NCBI GenBank assembly: GCA_015272395.1
Contig: JACYLQ010000048.1
Span: 62,001-126,000 of the forward strand
Direction of reading: 5' to 3'
DNA: 64,000 nucleotides
DNA from: Calothrix sp. C42_A2020_038
GTDB lineage: Bacteria; Cyanobacteriota; Cyanobacteriia; Cyanobacteriales; Nostocaceae
Below the pieces are notes generated by a model. The model made no database searches and was not told where the DNA came from. It was given only the letters and a program-made list of their open reading frames with translations. How positions within the stretch are numbered: the stretch's first letter is position 1; the number at the start of each line of letters is the position of its first letter. Below are positions 55,889 through 63,862 of the stretch, one piece after another. A program made the position numbers and the translations under genes.

Positions 55889-56887
55889 CTACTGACTATT
55901 ACTATTAACCTTTTTAAAGGGTGTTCGTTTAGATTGTTGCTTTTTGTTTTTAGATTTATTTTTTTCGTAGTCAAGCTCTTTAAGTTTTTTCATAATTCGG
56001 TTAAAGTACTCTTGAAAATAAGTTTCAAGCGTTGTGGTTTCGCTTGAATTTAATCCAAAAACTTGATATATCTCATCCATTGAAGCATTTAGCGGCTTAC
56101 CGCTTGCCAATACTTCGGTGAAAGCCAAACGGTCGGACACATTCCATCCCCATTGGAAAAAACGTAAACAACGACGTACTGCGCGTAAAAGGTTGATTGG
56201 CATCCGTGTTACGCGCGCAGTTTTACCGGAAAGACGCTCGCATACGCCGATAATTTCCTCTGCGCTCCATGCGCGCGTTCCAACGACAGGAAACACTCTC
56301 TTTTCAGTTTCTTTAACCTGCAAAGCTTTGACCGCAAATTTAGCAATGTCTTGCGTATCCATATAAGCGATAGGTGATGATTCTCCTGTCACCCAAACTG
56401 GCTGTCCTTCCAAAATAGGTATGCCATACTGACCGATTAAGCCTTGCATAAAGCCAGCTAACTGTAACACTGTGTAGTTCAAGCCTGACTCCGCTAAGTA
56501 CAGTTCTGTACACCGCTTAATTTCCATCAGTGGCACATTCGGGTACTTATCGGCGTTTAAAATCGAAAAAGTGATGAAGCGTTCCACACCAGCGTTGACA
56601 GATGCTTGGATTAATCCAACTTTACCATCCCAGTCCACTTGTTTAATACTTGAATCAGTTGGACGGGCAGTTGCGGCATCGATTACAGCAGTTACACCTT
56701 CTAAGGCGGACTGTACTGTGTCAGGGTAACATAAGTCTCCGCCTACTAGTTCAGCACCCCACTCTTTGAGGAATGCTGCTCTCTTAGCGCTTCTAACAAG
56801 GCAGCGAACCTTATACCCCTCATCGATAGCACGACGAGCCACTTGTCTTCCCAAGGTGCCAGTGGCACCGACTATTAATAATGTCAT
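55889..56887 (-). CDS. ycf39: Ycf39, photosystem II assembly factor
   Basis: A 332-residue atypical short-chain dehydrogenase. The NAD(P)-binding motif is GATGTLGRQVARRAIDEGY, then LVGGDLCYPDTVQSALEGV, AVIDAATARPTD and FSILNADKYPNVPLMEIKR, the last of which identifies Ycf39/HCF244. It helps insert chlorophyll into newly made D1 together with HliD. The C-terminal 20 residues (KNKSKNKKQQSKRTPFKKVN) are an unusually basic tail. petM lies about 200 bases upstream on the same strand. Degenerate heptamers follow the stop codon. Confidence 0.92.
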   Translation of the reverse strand: MTLLIVGATGTLGRQVARRAIDEGYKVRCLVRSAKRAAFLKEWGAELVGGDLCYPDTVQSALEGVTAVIDAATARPTDSSIKQVDWDGKVGLIQASVNAGVERFITFSILNADKYPNVPLMEIKRCTELYLAESGLNYTVLQLAGFMQGLIGQYGIPILEGQPVWVTGESSPIAYMDTQDIAKFAVKALQVKETEKRVFPVVGTRAWSAEEIIGVCERLSGKTARVTRMPINLLRAVRRCLRFFQWGWNVSDRLAFTEVLASGKPLNASMDEIYQVFGLNSSETTTLETYFQEYFNRIMKKLKELDYEKNKSKNKKQQSKRTPFKKVNSNSQ

Positions 56888-57088
56888 GAGGGTTTGTTAC
56901 GAAACTTAAAGCTTTATTAATAGAATCTTATCAGAATCTAAGAGCTTTAACATCAAATGGCAACTTTTTTAACTAGAACAGTGCGTAGCAAGAGCCAGGA
57001 GAATGTCGGGTCTGGTCAGACTACCAACAATGCTTAAACGAAGTTGATAATCTGATAACCCGCACCTTACAACAAACCAAACCCAGGT

Positions 57089-57196
57089 TTATTCTTCTTC
57101 TGCTCCCTGGATTTTGAGTAGTAATCTACCAAGACCCCAACCCAGGAAAATTAAGCTGAAAGGTAATAGTGCCGCTGTTAGAATCTCGCTACCCAT
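57089..57196 (-). CDS. petM: cytochrome b6f complex subunit 7 (PetM)
   Basis: A 35-residue one-helix membrane protein, easily missed because of its size. It reads [15 protein letters not shown], then [15 protein letters not shown] and GAEEE. The FSLIFxGWGLGxLLLKIQG pattern is diagnostic of PetM. It sits at the edge of the b6f dimer in the thylakoid membrane. AAGGAG lies 9 bases upstream of the ATG, supporting this start. It precedes ycf39 on the same strand, an association I recall from other cyanobacteria. Confidence 0.93.
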   Translation of the reverse strand: MGSEILTAALLPFSLIFLGWGLGRLLLKIQGAEEE

Positions 57197-57688
57197 TCGT
57201 AAATACTCCTTTACAGAATTTTTATTTCAATTCTCAGTTTACCAGAGCAGTTGCGACTGTTCGGGTTTACTGTACTCTTGCGGAATGAGTGTATAAAATA
57301 AACTAAGTATTAGTGATTAATGTAGAGAATCAAAAGTAAAGCAGGGGAACTAAATATTTGTAATTAGTGACTAATTTGATATGAGTTCGATTAATCTCTC
57401 CAGGTCAGTTTGCTTCGGTTCGGGGAAAACTCCGTGCGCAGTCGGCTCCCCAAACCCTGAACCTAGTGGTCTGTGTCATAAGTTGTAGGGTGTAGAAAAA
57501 TTAGGAACGGATGTAACGGATGAGTAGTTTTAGGTAGCCAGATCTTGTTTGTAACAAAAAAAACCATCCGTTACATCCGCTACATCCGTTGCCAGCCAAC
57601 ACCCCAAAATTAATGAGATGAACCACAAGGAGGGGTCATTTAATCAAAGTCGAACTGACGCTAATTTATAGTAGCTCAAGCCGAATTT
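57197..57688. other. intergenic with repeats
   Basis: Aside from the MITE-like copy at 57475-57615, a GGTTCGGGGA...TCCCCAAACCC inverted repeat at about 57418-57458 is seen. Promoter sequences for petM and the secreted protein must lie here. No ORF is supported. Confidence 0.45.
57475..57615. mobile_element. MITE-like element, copy 2 (about 141 bp)
   Basis: GTCATAAGTTGTAGGGTGT at the left end and ACACCCCAAAATTAATGA at the right are inverted. Inside, CGGATGTAACGGATG pairs with CATCCGTTACATCCG across a GCCAGATCTTGTTTGTAAC core, giving a long hairpin. It is an inverted relative of 11221-11355, which has lost one of the inner arms. No ORF. Confidence 0.7.
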
Positions 57689-58243
57689 ATGCTAGCGACA
57701 TATAAGTTAAATCTGGTATTTTCTAAAGTATCAATCGCTACTTGCATCGTTTTTGTATTCATAACTATTCTTAACTGTTTAGATCAGCCTGTCCGTGCCC
57801 AAACACAAGCTTTCGTGAAGCCATCAGATTTACCTTTAGATTTAAATATGTTAAAAAACCCAACAGGTGTAACTACAGCTAATACTTTTAATCAAGAAGA
57901 ATTAACTATTCCTAGTTTGTGGTGGGCAAAAGAAAATTCCGAAACTAAATTACTAGATAATTGGATAGCTTACCCAGCAACTGACCAACAACCTGCACGT
58001 GTCGATTTAATCGTAAATCAACAAATTTGGAGTTTGCTCGATTATCTTGAGCGCTATGAGTTTATAAATCGTTTAGGTACCAATGCGCGTAGCTACGGTT
58101 ACAATGTTCGGGTTTTTAATTATCAGCAAGAATTCCTTGGTGCTTATACTTGTAACTTTGAAACAGTTCCTGTGAGTTGTAGGATAACAATGAACGCTCA
58201 CAATCGTTTCCGTTACTCACGTATGCAAAATTCCAAATTATGA
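57689..58243 (+). CDS. secreted protein of unknown function
   Basis: A 184-residue protein with a signal peptide (VSIATCIVFVFITILNCLDQ, cleaved near VRAQ). The mature part is predicted alpha/beta: NQEELTIPSLWWAKENSETK, PARVDLIVNQQIWSLLDYLE, YGYNVRVFNYQQEFLGAYTC, with two cysteines (TCNF, VSCR) that may form a disulfide. Not recognised. It is convergent with the solute-binding protein gene, with only 4 bases between stop codons. Confidence 0.7.
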   Translation: MLATYKLNLVFSKVSIATCIVFVFITILNCLDQPVRAQTQAFVKPSDLPLDLNMLKNPTGVTTANTFNQEELTIPSLWWAKENSETKLLDNWIAYPATDQQPARVDLIVNQQIWSLLDYLERYEFINRLGTNARSYGYNVRVFNYQQEFLGAYTCNFETVPVSCRITMNAHNRFRYSRMQNSKL

Positions 58244-58247
58244 ATTA

Positions 58248-59411
58248 TTATGAATTTTTGATTCTTTCAAATAAGTTGACATACTGTTGTTCGACCTCTA
58301 ATGGCAAAGGCAGTAAAAATTCACTTCTTTTGAGAATATCTGGATTAATCAATAATAAATTACGTAATGGCTCTTGAATGTCTGATGGATTGATTTGCGT
58401 AGCAATTGGAGAATGGCTTCTTGTCAGTAAAGCTATTTGTCTGGCAATATTTGGTTGCCATAAAAAATTAACCCATTGTTTTAAAAGTTCATGTTGATGG
58501 CGCCCAGTTGGACTAACCCATACGTCTGCTGATTGTGTGGTGCCAGATTGAGGAACAACTGCTACCAGATATGGGTATCGAGCAATAGCTGGTAGGATAT
58601 CTTGCGACCAACCAACAGCTAATAGTGTGTCACCAAGCAATAATGGTTCAATGTATTTAGTTGAACCATAAAATTTAACTTGTTGATTTAATTTTTGTAG
58701 TTCAGATTCTAACTCTGGTACAGAATTTAAATCAGTTGTGTTATAAGATTTATTTAATTTCTTCAAAACTAAACCAATTACTTCGCGTGGATGATTGAGT
58801 AAAGAAATGCGGTCACGCAATTCTTCACGCCACAAATCAGCCCAATCTTGCGGCGGCGCCCATCTGTTTCTTTTAAATCGATCACGATGGTAAACAATCA
58901 CAGTATTTCCCCAACGGTAAGGAGCGCCCCAAATTTTTCCTTGTGGATCTACAAATCCTTTGTCATTACGAGTTACTAGTTCTTGCCATTGCTTAGGTAA
59001 AGCTGACCATTGTTGAACTAGACTCATATCTATTGGCTGAATTAGTTTCTTTTCAATCGCTTCTCTCAACCAAAAATCGCTTAATGTTAGCAAATCAGTA
59101 GATTCATGCTCTGCTTTTCCAAATGGCCGGCGCCGAAGCCATTCAAACAAATTATAATTATTTTTGTCTTGATGGCTAGGTTTTTTCTGCCAATTTTCTA
59201 ACTTTTGGAATATGTCTTGAAATTGTTCAAAAAGCGTAACACTTATCTCTGTATTTGGTTTTAAAGTCCGACGAAATTGACCTACAACCTCAGCAGGAAG
59301 TGAATTTTTCAACAATTCTACATTGAATTTAACTTTGTTATTTCCAGAGCATCCAACCAATAATTGTGAAGTTAAAACACCTGTGGAAATTACAAAAGAA
59401 CGTCTATCCAT
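58248..59411 (-). CDS. ABC extracellular solute-binding lipoprotein (PotD-like)
   Basis: A 387-residue protein with a lipoprotein signal (DRRSFVISTGVLTSQLLVGC, C21). The mature part shows the two-lobe binding-protein pattern: TDLLTLSDFWLREAIEKKLI, GKIWGAPYRWGNTVIVYHRD, PQDWADLWREEL, LLGDTLLAVGWSQDILPA, and KQWVNFLWQPNIARQIA. It resembles polyamine-type (PotD) binding proteins. No permease or ATPase gene adjoins. A heptamer tract starts one base upstream of the ATG. Confidence 0.82.
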   Translation of the reverse strand: MDRRSFVISTGVLTSQLLVGCSGNNKVKFNVELLKNSLPAEVVGQFRRTLKPNTEISVTLFEQFQDIFQKLENWQKKPSHQDKNNYNLFEWLRRRPFGKAEHESTDLLTLSDFWLREAIEKKLIQPIDMSLVQQWSALPKQWQELVTRNDKGFVDPQGKIWGAPYRWGNTVIVYHRDRFKRNRWAPPQDWADLWREELRDRISLLNHPREVIGLVLKKLNKSYNTTDLNSVPELESELQKLNQQVKFYGSTKYIEPLLLGDTLLAVGWSQDILPAIARYPYLVAVVPQSGTTQSADVWVSPTGRHQHELLKQWVNFLWQPNIARQIALLTRSHSPIATQINPSDIQEPLRNLLLINPDILKRSEFLLPLPLEVEQQYVNLFERIKNS

Positions 59412-59412
59412 T

Positions 59413-59437
59413 GATTTTAGATTTTAGATTTTAGATT
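59413..59437. repeat. heptamer tract in the leader of the PotD-like gene
   Basis: On the minus strand this is TCTAAAA/TAAAATC in about 3.5 units running up to the ATG at 59411, leaving no room for a Shine-Dalgarno sequence. Confidence 0.75.
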
Positions 59438-59493
59438 GAGAAGGGGAAATAAGGTATTCAGCATAAATTTAAGTTTTCCTTATCCCCAGAACT

Positions 59494-59775
59494 TTACTCT
59501 GCTTTGACTCGCGCTTCCTTGAGCATTGCAATTAAGGTATGATGAGCGTCTTCAGAATCTTTGAGAACGTGGTCAAATATTATACGTACTAGCTTAGTTT
59601 CACCATTGACTAGTGTAGTTATATCCATCCCCTCTGGATCAATAGCTTGCATTTGTGCAGCAGTAGCTTCTTTTAAACCACCAAATGCCTGAGCATAAAG
59701 AAGCACAGCGTCACTATGATCTTCATTCATATGTTGACATATACGAGAACTTACTTCTGTTGTAATCGCAGTCAT
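59494..59775 (-). CDS. DUF2470 domain protein
   Basis: A 93-residue protein that is a single DUF2470 domain: RICQHMNEDHSDAVLLYAQA, MQAIDPEGMDITTLVNGETK, VRIIFDHVLKDSEDAHHTLI. In larger proteins this domain is the C-terminal heme/flavin-associated part of HugZ-like enzymes. Stand-alone copies are common in cyanobacteria, and their role is open. Confidence 0.88.
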   Translation of the reverse strand: MTAITTEVSSRICQHMNEDHSDAVLLYAQAFGGLKEATAAQMQAIDPEGMDITTLVNGETKLVRIIFDHVLKDSEDAHHTLIAMLKEARVKAE

Positions 59776-60121
59776 AATCTTTAGGTTCCCACTATTCTTC
59801 TCTTATGCATTGTAATACTTGCTTGCGTGTCCTCATCACTTACTTAGTTCCTATGTACTAAAAAGAATAATTAGTTCTCAAGCTAATTAGCGATATAAAA
59901 TTATATAACTAATTACTATTACTTTATGATTAAGCAATACTAGAAGTAACCTAAATATCATAGCTATACTATTTTTGGATTAAACAATTAGGTTTACAGT
60001 TGAGTACAGTTAGAGAAATATGCAGCAATTTTGACTGTTTTTTCCTGAGAATTACTCACAAAAGCTGTAGCCAAGATACATAGATATGCGAATCATATTT
60101 TATTGATAAAGATTAAAACTG
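59776..60121. other. divergent promoter region
   Basis: About 345 AT-rich bases between the DUF2470 gene and the phosphatase gene. No structure was recognised. Confidence 0.4.
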
Positions 60122-60883
60122 ATGAGCGCCGAAAGCCACCGTAGAATTGTGATTGGGGATGTTCATGGTCACTATAAGGGACTGATGAAGCTTATGGATG
60201 CTATTGCACCAACAGAGCTTGACTCAGTTTACTTTCTTGGAGACCTAATTGACCGAGGTCCTCAAAGCGCCGAGGTCGTATCTTTTGTTATGGAGAACCA
60301 GTATTATTGTTTACTGGGGAATCATGAGCAGATGTTAGTCAACATCCTTACACAAGGACACCATCCGGCTCCAATAGTACAAGCATGGTTGTATAGTGGC
60401 GGACAAGCTACGGTAGCTTCTTACCAGGAAGGTATTGTTCCCTACGAGCATGTGGAATGGTTTATGAGTTTACCTACACACTTAGATTTAGGTGATGTTT
60501 GGCTCGTTCATGCTGGTGTAAACCCTTCCATACCTTTAGCCTCACAAACAGCCGAACATTTATGTTGGGTACGCGATGAATTTCACAGCATCCCAAAGCC
60601 TTATTTTCAAGACAAGCTTATTATTATTGGTCATACTATTACCTTTACTATGCCTGGTGTTATACCAGGTCAATTAGCACAAGGACAAGGTTGGCTCGAT
60701 ATCGATACTGGCGCCTATCATCCTCGCAGTGGTTGGTTAACTGGCTTGGATATCACCAACGGTATTGTATATCAAGCCAATGTACTTAAAAATCTCACGC
60801 GCGTTTTGCGATTAGAAGAAGTTGTCGCATATGTTAATCCGAACGAGATTAAATTTGCTCATGCTTCAAGGCGGCGAGCTTAA
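60122..60883 (+). CDS. calcineurin-like metallophosphoesterase / serine-threonine phosphatase
   Basis: A 253-residue cytosolic enzyme of the PPP/ApaH type. Metal-binding motifs are GDVHGHYKGL (12-21), LGDLIDRGPQS, LLGNHEQM, the later His in WLVHAGVNP and GHTITFT, and the final LDIDTGAY. Such enzymes hydrolyse phosphoproteins or dinucleoside tetraphosphates; sequence alone does not decide. It ends convergently with the M48 peptidase gene, with a hairpin between them. Confidence 0.9.
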   Translation: MSAESHRRIVIGDVHGHYKGLMKLMDAIAPTELDSVYFLGDLIDRGPQSAEVVSFVMENQYYCLLGNHEQMLVNILTQGHHPAPIVQAWLYSGGQATVASYQEGIVPYEHVEWFMSLPTHLDLGDVWLVHAGVNPSIPLASQTAEHLCWVRDEFHSIPKPYFQDKLIIIGHTITFTMPGVIPGQLAQGQGWLDIDTGAYHPRSGWLTGLDITNGIVYQANVLKNLTRVLRLEEVVAYVNPNEIKFAHASRRRA

Positions 60884-60890
60884 TATTTTT

Positions 60891-60926
60891 AGATTCCCGA
60901 AAACTAAGGCCGTGGAGTGAGAATCT
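60891..60926. terminator. AGATTCCC hairpin between convergent genes
   Basis: AGATTCCCGA ... GAGAATCT lies within the 57 bases between two stop codons, preceded by TTTTT on the plus-strand side. It is a member of the family at 10446 and 62654. Confidence 0.5.
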
Positions 60927-60940
60927 GAACCCTATATACA

Positions 60941-61798
60941 TCATCTTAATGAACGAATGTTAGCTCGGTATGCAGCGCTATCTGAACCAGCATTACCATT
61001 AGAGGGATTAGCATCAATTAAACGTCTTAGAGCAACAACACGGTCTGCGGCCGCAGGGTGAGTGCTTAAAAAAGCGGGAGTTGAGCCTCTTCCTCTTTGG
61101 AGTTTCTGCATGAACGAAACCATAGCAGACTGGTCATAACCAGCACCTCTCAATGCTCTTAACCCGCGTCTATCGGCATCAAATTCATCTTGGCGACTGC
61201 GAGGAAGCTTGAGAGCAAGATTTACACCCAAACCAACAATCTGGTTGCGATCCACACCTGCTGCAGTTGCAATACCACTGGCAATAGCCTGCTGTCGCAT
61301 CTGAGTCAGAAGATGTTTTCCACCAATATGTCCAATTTCATGAGCAATAACACTCGCTAATTCAGCTTCATTGTCAGCGGCTCTAATTAAACCTGTGTGA
61401 ATGTAAACAAAACCCCCTGTGGTCGCAAAAGCGTTAATACTGTCTTCGTCAACGACTTGAAATGTGTATCTAATGTTTGGACGATCACTATGTGGGACTA
61501 AACGCTGTCCTATTTCTTGAATGTAACGATTTATCTCGGAATTGCGCGAGAGTCGCACTTGGCTACTCAGAATTTGCTGGTTCATTTGTTGACCGAGTTC
61601 AAATTCTTGCCGTGGTGATATATTAGATAACTGAACTACCTGTACTCCGCGAAGCAATAGCGGCAACAAGTCAAGAGCGTTTGACGGAAGTACTGTGCCT
61701 AAAAGAAATGATAAAGCCACTGCTACAGAGATTAACGGGTATAGCAAGCGGCGCCTTTTGGAAAAAATTTTATTCCAAGAGTTATACAGCCAATTCAT
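60941..61798 (-). CDS. M48-family zinc metallopeptidase
   Basis: A 285-residue protein with an N-terminal membrane or signal segment (LLYPLISVAVALSFLLGTVL). The zinc site is HEIGH (153-157) in IAHEIGHIGGKHLL, with the third ligand Glu205 in DEFDADRRG. FQVVDEDSINAFATTGGFVY is typical of BepA/LoiP-like periplasmic M48 proteases that handle outer-membrane protein quality control. There is no TPR domain, so it is closer to LoiP/YcaL than to BepA. Confidence 0.92.
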   Translation of the reverse strand: MNWLYNSWNKIFSKRRRLLYPLISVAVALSFLLGTVLPSNALDLLPLLLRGVQVVQLSNISPRQEFELGQQMNQQILSSQVRLSRNSEINRYIQEIGQRLVPHSDRPNIRYTFQVVDEDSINAFATTGGFVYIHTGLIRAADNEAELASVIAHEIGHIGGKHLLTQMRQQAIASGIATAAGVDRNQIVGLGVNLALKLPRSRQDEFDADRRGLRALRGAGYDQSAMVSFMQKLQRGRGSTPAFLSTHPAAADRVVALRRLIDANPSNGNAGSDSAAYRANIRSLR

Positions 61799-62112
61799 AG
61801 AAAATTTACCTCGATAACCTTCCGGGCTTAAATGGGTCTTGATAGAACGTAAAGATATATGACGAGTTTAAAACCTGATAAGTTGCATTCTAGATTCATA
61901 TTCAACTACAAAGCGCAGGTTTTATCACTACCGATTTGAGTATCCCCTGTTGCTTGACTAAGCACAGGCTTCGGGGTTTAACATACGGCTGACTGCATTT
62001 TTTTACTTGAGTACCCAAAAACATAAGTTGTGATAAACTGTCGCATGACAATTCAGAACTGAATATTCGCAGTGTTACTACAATGACTCGCTCTTCTCAA
62101 AGGAAGTTTTTT
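61799..62112. other. intergenic, divergent promoters
   Basis: About 310 bases without a recognised gene, between the M48 peptidase gene and the DUF4330 gene. Confidence 0.4.
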
Positions 62113-62643
62113 ATGGCTATTTTAGATTCCAAGGGCCGCTTGTTCGGCAAATTCAATCTTCTCGATGTCGGCGCCGTTTTCGTAATCTTATTAGTAGTGA
62201 TTAGTATTTTCTTCTTTCCTGGTACAACAGGTTCGGTTGCCCAGGTTAACAGCAAAACTGTACCTATAGAAGTAGACTTGGTTGTACGTGGTTTAAACGT
62301 TAGAGATACCCAACGCTTGTACAATAATGATTTCCGTAAAGGTGGTAAAACAAAAGTTATTATCCGCAACCAACCCTACGGTGAAATTTCGATTAAATCA
62401 GTTCAAGAGCTTCCTAGAACTCTGAGTGTTCCTCAACCCGATGGTACGGTTAAAGAATTACCTGACCCAAGAAAAAATAACTTTAGTACCGACATGCTTT
62501 TGACTTTGGAGGGCAAAGCCAATTTGACTGACAATGGTCCTGTTCTTGGCAACAGTAAAGTTAAAATTGGTATGCCATTTGAGCTAGAAGGTTTCAATTA
62601 CAACTTTAATGCTAGTGTTATCGATATACGATTGCCACAGTAG
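62113..62643 (+). CDS. DUF4330 family membrane-anchored protein
   Basis: A 176-residue protein starting at ATG 62113, where AAAGGAAG lies 6 bases upstream; the frame also reaches ATG 62083 without a ribosome site. MAILDSKGRLFGKFNLLDVG and one membrane segment (AVFVILLVVISIFFFPG) are followed by a predicted beta-rich part outside the cytoplasm (VPIEVDLVVRGLNVRD, KTKVIIRNQPYGEISIKSVQ, KVKIGMPFELEGFNYNFNAS). This is the DUF4330 pattern, known mostly in cyanobacteria and of unknown function. Confidence 0.85.
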   Translation: MAILDSKGRLFGKFNLLDVGAVFVILLVVISIFFFPGTTGSVAQVNSKTVPIEVDLVVRGLNVRDTQRLYNNDFRKGGKTKVIIRNQPYGEISIKSVQELPRTLSVPQPDGTVKELPDPRKNNFSTDMLLTLEGKANLTDNGPVLGNSKVKIGMPFELEGFNYNFNASVIDIRLPQ

Positions 62644-62653
62644 ATATACCGTT

Positions 62654-62687
62654 AGATTCCCGACTTCGTAAAATTTGTCGAGAATCT
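62654..62687 (+). terminator. AGATTCCC hairpin after the DUF4330 gene
   Basis: AGATTCCCGAC / GTCGAGAATCT (one mismatch) starts 11 bases after the stop codon. It belongs to the family at 10446 and 60891. No T-tract. Confidence 0.55.
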
Positions 62688-62789
62688 CATAATCTTATAA
62701 GATAAATATATATTTGAAATAATATTTTCAATAAATATATTTAAATATATATTTATATTGACAATTATTAAACTAAATACTTCAGAAAT

Positions 62790-62833
62790 ACAGCAGTTTT
62801 GAGGTTGCGGGAAGTATATAGATTAAAATCAAA
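62790..62833 (-). repeat. 44-bp dispersed repeat, copy 2
   Basis: The reverse complement matches 7640-7683 at 42 of 44 positions by my alignment. Confidence 0.75.
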
Positions 62834-62870
62834 TGTATTTAACCGACTTGAAATTTGCTGTAATATTCTC

Positions 62871-62893
62871 TAGCCTCCACTCAAAGGAGGCTA
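62871..62893 (+). terminator. orphan terminator-like hairpin
   Basis: Perfect 8-bp arms TAGCCTCC / GGAGGCTA have a 7-base loop and are followed by TTTGATTTT. It is 228 bases after the nearest plus-strand stop codon, so it may end an unseen transcript. Confidence 0.5.
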
Positions 62894-63378
62894 TTTGATT
62901 TTATACAAATGTATTTTGTATATCAATGTAGTGGGTAATTAATATTAACAAAAATCGATAGCACTTCCCATTCAAATGAAGCACATAATAACGGGTACTC
63001 TCTGCCCGTTCCACAGAATTTTTACTAATTAATTTGTACCTCATGGTTGAAAATGCTGTAATATAGTTGTTAAGAAGATATTAACTACATATTATTCTTC
63101 TTTGATTAGAATTAACTGTTTGTTTTTTTGTATTTTTATCTTTTTTATATTTATAAACTTTTATACTTGCCATCAAATTTATGTTACTGTTTAAGTATGA
63201 ATCGACTATATGCTGTAATTTTTGTAACATTTATCAATAATTAAATAATCACAAAGTGCTTATTTGTGCGTGTATACACAATTGGAAACAAAGTAGTTTT
63301 TCATAGGTTTAGATGTAAATTATTGCATCTATAAAAGTGAATTATTGTTAGTTGAAGTTTTTATAAGTCTTCTACCAC

Positions 63379-63413
63379 TTACCTTTCTACCAATTACCTT
63401 TCTACCAATTACC
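63379..63413. repeat. 15-bp tandem repeat upstream of the RusA-like gene
   Basis: TTACCTTTCTACCAA is repeated twice exactly and a third time in part (TTACC), ending 11 bases before the ATG at 63425. An imperfect unit precedes it. Confidence 0.8.
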
Positions 63414-63424
63414 CTAAAAATCCA

Positions 63425-63862
63425 ATGCTCCCATTTGAATTTGTTGTCATTGGTAAACCAGTTTCTCATCAAACAAAAGAACGTAAACGTTTACAGCTTT
63501 GGAAAGAAAAAGTTCGCTCTTCTTCTGTTGCTGTTTGGGATGATCGGGCGCCGTTAGGAGACTGTATACAAGTAACAATTACCCACTATTATGATGCTCC
63601 TTATGGTGATGAGTCGGGAGTTCCAGATAGCGATAATATTGTTAAACCAGTTCGAGATGCATTAAATGGAATTATTTACGTAGATGATTATCAAATCACA
63701 GATTTTGTGAGTCGAAGACGCAATCTCAATGGTTCTTTTCGGATTCGCGGATTATCTTCTGCTCTTGCCGAAGGATTTTGTAGTGGCCAAGAATTTTTAC
63801 ATATCAGAATCGATGCGGCTCCCGACCCTAAAGATTTACTAAGTAAAAATTTACCTAGTTGA
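63425..63862 (+). CDS. RusA-family Holliday junction endonuclease
   Basis: A 145-residue protein. FEFVVIGKPVSHQTKERKR starts the fold; the catalytic acidic residues are in VPDSDNIVKPVRDALNGIIY and VDDYQITDF, as in RusA. RusA enzymes cut four-way DNA junctions as dimers; many are of phage origin, but cyanobacteria carry a chromosomal version. No phage gene is seen nearby. The long C-terminal part (SALAEGFCSGQEFLHIRIDA) is as in other chromosomal members as far as I recall. A tandem repeat fills the leader. Confidence 0.85.
   Translation: MLPFEFVVIGKPVSHQTKERKRLQLWKEKVRSSSVAVWDDRAPLGDCIQVTITHYYDAPYGDESGVPDSDNIVKPVRDALNGIIYVDDYQITDFVSRRRNLNGSFRIRGLSSALAEGFCSGQEFLHIRIDAAPDPKDLLSKNLPS

Larger units (their letters stand above)
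62644..63424. other. repeat-bearing intergenic region, possible small-RNA locus
   Basis: About 780 bases. Very AT-rich DNA (62690-62770) is followed by the inverted 44-bp repeat (62790-62833), a terminator-like hairpin not attached to any gene (62871-62893), and a weaker AACGGG/CCCGTT hairpin (62990-63010). No ORF is supported apart from one that is a shifted frame of the RusA-like gene. Confidence 0.45.

Noticed and set aside
63425-63862. RusA-like gene as a sign of a prophage
   Set aside because: No integrase, capsid, tail, replication or lysis gene lies near it within the window, and chromosomal RusA-like genes are known.
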